DNA of 64,000 bases from Siminovitchia fordii DSM 16014 = CIP 108821 (GTDB lineage Bacteria > Bacillota > Bacilli > Bacillales > Bacillaceae_C). Positions 59,880 through 64,000 of this stretch are shown here, one piece after another (the stretch's first letter is position 1; each line of letters opens with the position of its first letter). The stretch is from contig NZ_KB894693.1 of the NCBI RefSeq assembly GCF_000374565.1, positions 23,842-87,841 on the forward strand. The letters run 5' to 3'. Both the position numbers and the translations under genes were made by a program. Below the pieces are notes generated by a model. It saw only the letters and a program-made list of their open reading frames with translations. It had not been told where the DNA came from and did not search any database.

Positions 59880-62294
59880 TTAATTTGCCACGATATTCAC
59901 CAGTTTGCCCGGAACAGCAATTACTTTTCTGATTGTTTTACCATCGATGGCTGATTTGATCTTTTTATGATTTAAGGCGATTTCTTCCAACTCTTCCTTA
60001 TCCGCTTTACGGGAAACCATCAGTTTGGCACGAACTTTTCCGTTGACTTGGACAACAATTTCCACTTCTTCCGAAACAAGTTTTGTCTCGTCATAGAGAG
60101 GCCAAGCTTCGTAAGCAACACTTCCTTCATGGCCAAGCTTTTCCCAAAGTTCTTCGGCAATATGCGGTGCAATTGGGGCAAGCATTTTTATGAAACCTTC
60201 CATATATTCTTTCGGGAGAACTTCAGCTTTATAAGCATCGTTGATAAAGACCATAAGCTGGGAAATTGCCGTATTAAAATGCATCGCTTCGTAGTCTTCC
60301 GTTACCTTCTTGACAGTTTGATGATACACTTTTTCAAGTTCGCCGCCGGTGACATCTTTTACTTTGTCACTCAGTTTGCCGTCATCCGTCACGATTAAAC
60401 GCCAGATACGATCCAAGAATCGGCGTGCCCCGTCCAATCCCGTTGTCGACCAGGCTGCTGAAGCTTCGGGCGGTCCCATAAACATTTCGTAAAGACGAAG
60501 CGTATCTGCACCGTGGCTTTCAATGATATCATCCGGATTCACTACATTGCCTTTAGATTTACTCATTTTTTCATTATTTTCACCGAGAATCATTCCTTGG
60601 TTGAAAAGCTTTTGGAATGGCTCTTTTGTCGGAACGACACCAAGATCATATAAAAATTTATGCCAGAATCGAGCATATAGCAAATGAAGTACTGCATGTT
60701 CAGCACCGCCGATATAAATATCAACTGGCAGCCATTCTTTCAACAGTTTCTTATCTGCAAGTTCCTTGGAATTATCAGGGTCGATAAACCTTAGAAAGTA
60801 CCAGCAGCTTCCTGCCCATTGAGGCATTGTGTTTGTTTCACGTCGACCTTTTTTACCTGTTTCTGGGTCCTCCACATGAAGCCAATCTGTAATATTGGCA
60901 AGCGGCGATTCACCGGTACCGGATGGTTTCACTTCATCCGTAACAGGTAAAAGAACTGGCAGCTGATCTTCTGGGACAGCTGTCATTGTTCCGTCTTCCC
61001 AATGGATGATCGGAATAGGCTCTCCCCAATAACGCTGGCGGCTGAACAGCCAGTCACGCAATCGGTAAGTAACCTTTTTCGTACCGCACCCTTCTTTTTC
61101 AAGCCAGTCGATCATCGCTGAAATAGCTTCTTCTTTGTCCATTCCATTCAAGAATCCAGAGTTTACATGAGGACCGTCACCAACATACGCCTCTTCTGCA
61201 ATGTTTCCGCCAGACACTACTTCCTTTATGTCTAGACCGAATTTTTTTGCAAATTCATAGTCCCTTTCATCATGGGCAGGAACGGCCATAATGGCACCCG
61301 TTCCATAACTCATTAACACGTAGTCGGCAATCCAGATCGGAATTTTTTCCCCATTAACCGGATTGACGGCATACGCCCCTGTAAAGACACCAGTTTTTTC
61401 TTTCGCAAGATCCGTTCTTTCAAGATCGCTTTTCGATTTGATTTGATCTATATATGCATTCACATCCGCTTTTTTCTCTGGGGTCGTGATTTTTGCAACG
61501 AATGGATGCTCAGGAGCAAGAACGGCATAAGTTGCTCCAAAAAGTGTATCCGGCCGTGTTGTAAAGACAGTAAAAGTTTCCGGATGTCCGTCTATAGCGA
61601 AAGTGACTTCCGCACCTTCAGAACGGCCGATCCAGTTTCTTTGCATATCTTTGATGCTTTCAGGCCAATCGAGATCTTCCAAATCTTCGAGCAGACGATC
61701 TGCATATTTTGTAATTCTTAAGATCCACTGTTTCATAGGGCGTCGTTCAACAGGATGTCCGCCACGCTCACTTTTTCCATCGATGACTTCTTCATTGGCG
61801 AGAACTGTACCCAAAGCAGGGCACCAGTTTACCGGAACTTCATCTACATAAGCAAGCCCGTGTTCAAACAGTTTTATAAAGATCCATTGGGTCCATTTAT
61901 AATATTCAGGATCTGTTGTATTGATTTCACGGTCCCAATCATATGAAAAGCCAAGGGATTTGATTTGCCGGCGGAAAGTATCAATATTATGCTGAGTAAA
62001 TTCTGCAGGGTCATTTCCCGTATCAATTGCATACTGCTCCGCAGGAAGTCCAAACGCATCCCAGCCCATCGGGTGAAGCACATTGTATCCCTGCATTCGT
62101 TTCATTCTCGCAAGTATATCGGATGCTGTATATCCTTTTGGATGTCCTACATGAAGCCCCGATCCAGAAGGATACGGGAACATATCAAGCGCATAAAACT
62201 TTTCTTTCGCGTCATCCGTTACAGTTTTGAATGTTTTATTTTCTTCCCAATATTGTTGCCATTTTTCTTCCAATTCCTTATGACTATATCCCAT
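59880..62294 (-). CDS. leuS: Leucyl-tRNA synthetase
   Basis: An 804-residue class I synthetase, full length for the bacterial enzyme. HIGH motif HVGH at residues 48-51, editing (CP1) domain with [20 protein letters not shown], and KMSKS at about residue 575 ([10 protein letters not shown]). The gene is preceded by a leucine T-box (62320-62590). Confidence 0.97.
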   Translation of the reverse strand: MGYSHKELEEKWQQYWEENKTFKTVTDDAKEKFYALDMFPYPSGSGLHVGHPKGYTASDILARMKRMQGYNVLHPMGWDAFGLPAEQYAIDTGNDPAEFTQHNIDTFRRQIKSLGFSYDWDREINTTDPEYYKWTQWIFIKLFEHGLAYVDEVPVNWCPALGTVLANEEVIDGKSERGGHPVERRPMKQWILRITKYADRLLEDLEDLDWPESIKDMQRNWIGRSEGAEVTFAIDGHPETFTVFTTRPDTLFGATYAVLAPEHPFVAKITTPEKKADVNAYIDQIKSKSDLERTDLAKEKTGVFTGAYAVNPVNGEKIPIWIADYVLMSYGTGAIMAVPAHDERDYEFAKKFGLDIKEVVSGGNIAEEAYVGDGPHVNSGFLNGMDKEEAISAMIDWLEKEGCGTKKVTYRLRDWLFSRQRYWGEPIPIIHWEDGTMTAVPEDQLPVLLPVTDEVKPSGTGESPLANITDWLHVEDPETGKKGRRETNTMPQWAGSCWYFLRFIDPDNSKELADKKLLKEWLPVDIYIGGAEHAVLHLLYARFWHKFLYDLGVVPTKEPFQKLFNQGMILGENNEKMSKSKGNVVNPDDIIESHGADTLRLYEMFMGPPEASAAWSTTGLDGARRFLDRIWRLIVTDDGKLSDKVKDVTGGELEKVYHQTVKKVTEDYEAMHFNTAISQLMVFINDAYKAEVLPKEYMEGFIKMLAPIAPHIAEELWEKLGHEGSVAYEAWPLYDETKLVSEEVEIVVQVNGKVRAKLMVSRKADKEELEEIALNHKKIKSAIDGKTIRKVIAVPGKLVNIVAN

Positions 62295-62319
62295 GAAGAT
62301 GCCTCCTGACTATTTCAAA

Positions 62320-62590
62320 TAAAAAACCTCCCATCCCCGAGAAAACTCCTGGGACGAGAGGTCTGTTTTCTCCCGCGGTACCACCCAATTTAGTGCATAG
62401 GCCACTCACTTCTTTACTCTTTAACGCAGAAAACGGCAAGCATTACAAGAATGATCCATGTTCTGGATTCCTTCCTTCACACCTGCAGAAATGAAAGGGG
62501 AGTTCATGATGGTCCTGGCCGACTTCCACCAACCGCCGGCTCTCTATAAACAGGATGGCACCATTACTGGTCCTTTTTAACCGTTTTATA
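62320..62590 (-). promoter_or_regulatory. T-box riboswitch, leucine, in the leuS leader
   Basis: The minus strand has AGAGAG, GGTTGGTG, the T-box TGGGTGGTACCGCG (62374-62387) and a terminator (CCTC...GAGG, 62321-62362) ending in TTTTTT. The probable specifier is CTC (Leu) at 62500-62502 in GAACTCCCC. The 5' limit is estimated. Confidence 0.92.
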
Positions 62591-62689
62591 TATTAAGTCC
62601 TTTATTCCCCATTGTAGACAATTTTAGACATGTTTTCAAGCCTATATTCAAGCGGAATCCCTGAACCTCAGCGGTGAGCGCACCACAAA

Positions 62690-62720
62690 AAATAAAGAGA
62701 CAGGCTTACCCTGTCTCTTG
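62690..62720 (-). terminator. Terminator of ytzC
   Basis: AAGAGACAGG (62695-62704) / CCTGTCTCTT (62710-62719) with T-rich DNA beyond on the minus strand. Confidence 0.88.
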
Positions 62721-63011
62721 TTAATGCCACGTACTGTATAGCGGGCGGTCGTGATTCAGAAGAATCATCTTATTTTGAAGTTGCTGTATCTTCAAACGTA
62801 CCCGGTGAAGTTGCTCCCGCTGTTGGGGATTGGCACTTTCAGTCATTTTAAGGAGCTGTTGGAGGATGACTTCTAATTCATGCATCGCTTCGCTGAATTC
62901 CACATCATGATAATGCTCCTGCCGGCTTCCTTCCTCGTACTGTTCCTCTGCAAAAAGTATTGCCGATTCACAGCGATTTATAAAATTGTCAATGGATTGC
63001 CGAGTAGTCAT
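62721..63011 (-). CDS. ytzC: YtzC family protein (DUF2524)
   Basis: A 96-residue helical protein (TTRQSIDNFINRCESAILFAEEQYEEGSRQEHYHD) of the YtzC/DUF2524 family. ATG at 63011 has AGGGGAGG ahead, so the longer frame to 63071 is rejected. It is divergent from ytqB. Function unknown. Confidence 0.88.
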   Translation of the reverse strand: MTTRQSIDNFINRCESAILFAEEQYEEGSRQEHYHDVEFSEAMHELEVILQQLLKMTESANPQQREQLHRVRLKIQQLQNKMILLNHDRPLYSTWH

Positions 63012-63124
63012 GTAATCCTCCCCTTTTCCAATGGCTTGGCTTATGGCCTGCCATTCATAGTTTGTACTCAACTAATGACAGTTATGATACAATTTTTTGT
63101 ATGTTTATGAGGAGGTTTTTTGGG

Positions 63125-63697
63125 ATGAATATTGAGGGTATTCTTTCATATGCCCGCTCCCTGATGCAAAGAGTGATCAGCCCTGGCAGTTTGGCAATCG
63201 ATGGGACGGTCGGCAACGGACATGACACCTTGTTTCTTGCTGAGCTCGTCGGAGAAAAAGGACATGTTTTTGGTTTTGATATCCAAGATCAAGCCATTTT
63301 ACAGACAAAGGAGTTATTAGAAAAAAATAGCGTTGCAGAAAGAGTTACACTATTCCAAAGGGGACATGAAAGACTTGAGGAGTCAGTACCTGTTAAATAT
63401 CATGGAAAAATCAGCGGAGCCATGTTCAACCTCGGATATTTGCCCGGCGGTGACAAATCGATTGTAACGAAGCCTGATACCACGATTGCAGCCATCAATC
63501 AATTGCTTGACATGCTGGTCAAAGGGGGCATTCTCGGACTCGTCATTTATCCTGGTCACGAAGAAGGTGCCTATGAACGGGATCTTCTTTTAGAGTACGC
63601 AAAAAATCTGGATCAAACAAAGGTGCACGTTTTACAATATGGTTTTATCAACCAAAAAAACAATCCGCCTTTTCTGCTGGCGTTTGAAAAAAAATGA
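63125..63697 (+). CDS. ytqB: Class I SAM-dependent methyltransferase YtqB
   Basis: A 190-residue methyltransferase with the SAM motif AIDGTVGNGHDTLFLAELVG (about residues 25-44), acidic FGFDIQ, and NLGYLPGGDK. It corresponds to B. subtilis YtqB, a putative rRNA methyltransferase. ATG at 63125 has GAGGAGG nine bases upstream. The frame open to 63062 is not used. Confidence 0.92.
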   Translation: MNIEGILSYARSLMQRVISPGSLAIDGTVGNGHDTLFLAELVGEKGHVFGFDIQDQAILQTKELLEKNSVAERVTLFQRGHERLEESVPVKYHGKISGAMFNLGYLPGGDKSIVTKPDTTIAAINQLLDMLVKGGILGLVIYPGHEEGAYERDLLLEYAKNLDQTKVHVLQYGFINQKNNPPFLLAFEKK

Positions 63698-63704
63698 TTC
63701 CGGT

Positions 63705-64000
63705 GGTCATAGTGACCGTACACAAAGTGGTTTTAGGGGAAACTTGAGAGGTTCTTAGTGACCATTCTGAGGTATATACCGCGAAAACGGGCATCTTTAG
63801 TCGGTCTTTGTGACCAGGAATGCTTAAAAATTGGATTCACGGGAACCTTTATGGACTATTAGTGACCGAAATGGCGTAAATGCCGCGAAAACGGGCATCT
63901 TTAGTTGTTCATAGTGACCGGAAATGCTTAAAAATTGGATTCACGGGAACCTTGTGGGGCTATTGGTGACCAAAATAGGTATATACCGCGAAAACGGGCA
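63705..64000 (+). repeat. 52-bp-periodic tandem repeat array (GTGACC boxes)
   Basis: Six GTGACC boxes begin at 63712, 63758, 63810, 63862, 63914 and 63966; from the second on the spacing is exactly 52 bp. Two alternating sub-units make a higher unit of 103-104 bp (GCGAAAACGGGCATC at 63781, 63885 and 63988; TTAAAAATTGGATTCACGGG in every other half). The array starts right after ytqB and runs off the right edge. The periods are not multiples of three, so it is not a protein-coding repeat. Confidence 0.9.

Noticed and set aside
63705..64000. CRISPR array at the right end
   Set aside because: The material between boxes is itself repeated, box spacing is 52 bp with a 6-base core, and no cas genes are near.

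Overview
The window is chromosomal DNA from a low- to mid-GC, spore-forming member of the Bacillaceae (Bacillus sensu lato). The evidence is strong Shine-Dalgarno sites with frequent TTG/GTG starts, two T-box leaders (tyrS, leuS), a TPP riboswitch, sporulation genes (a YhcN-type lipoprotein, Cse60, a predicted sigma-K coat protein) and extended gene-order agreement with the yt- region of Bacillus subtilis (tyrS-acsA-acuABC-ccpA-ytxGH-murC-sftA, ytpRQP-ytoQP-ytzB-ytnP-ytzH-ytmP, pepV, ytzE-ytzG-ytgP-ytfP-cse60-ytwF-leuS-ytqB). The genus cannot be fixed from sequence reading alone.

Layout. 1-3.1 kb: the end of a catabolic-looking cluster (nitrilase-family hydrolase, DUF1177 protein, PucR regulator), then a decayed IS3-family transposase. 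3.6-8.4 kb: tyrS with its T-box, divergent from a class A penicillin-binding protein. 8.4-11 kb: a MerR-type regulator and ABC exporter behind a 19-bp-spacer promoter, followed by a degenerate GyrI-like pseudogene. 12-17.9 kb: the acetate module, acsA divergent from acuABC (AcsA acetylation control), next to ccpA. 18-25.8 kb: ytxH, ytxG, murC, nicotinate phosphoribosyltransferase, the translocase sftA with eight 17-residue repeats, and a sporulation lipoprotein. 26-31.5 kb: a YciI protein, a 2-hydroxyacid dehydrogenase, a LytTR-DUF3021 pair, and convergent with it a complete sigY-yxlCDEFG operon with a textbook SigY promoter. 31.5-36.3 kb: an uncharacterised membrane protein, an ArsB-like permease, a UspA protein and a SulP transporter. 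36.3-39.4 kb: ytpR, ytpQ, ytpP and a PfoR-like PTS IIC protein. 39.5-42.3 kb: thiZXY behind a TPP riboswitch. 42.4-53.3 kb: the yto/ytn/ytm genes, a probable NERD protein, thpR, dat, pepV and an EcsAB-like ABC pair. 53.6-54.6 kb: ytzE followed by a dense cluster of interspersed palindromic repeats, one nested in another. 54.6-63.7 kb: ytzG, a predicted coat protein, ytgP, ytfP, cse60, ytwF, leuS, ytzC and ytqB. The window ends in a tandem array with GTGACC boxes spaced 52 bp apart.

How it works together. CcpA, AcsA and AcuABC form the carbon-overflow/acetate-scavenging node. SigY, its YxlC-type partner and the YxlFG ABC transporter form one autoregulated unit. The LytTR-DUF3021 pair beside it is a second, independent membrane-linked regulatory pair. 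Most of the window is ordinary core chromosome. The less-explained parts are the repeat families (nested elements near 54 kb and the 52-bp array at the right end), the long hairpin in front of acuA, the LytTR-DUF3021 pair and the orphan membrane protein at 31.6-32.8 kb. No phage, CRISPR, tRNA or rRNA was found.
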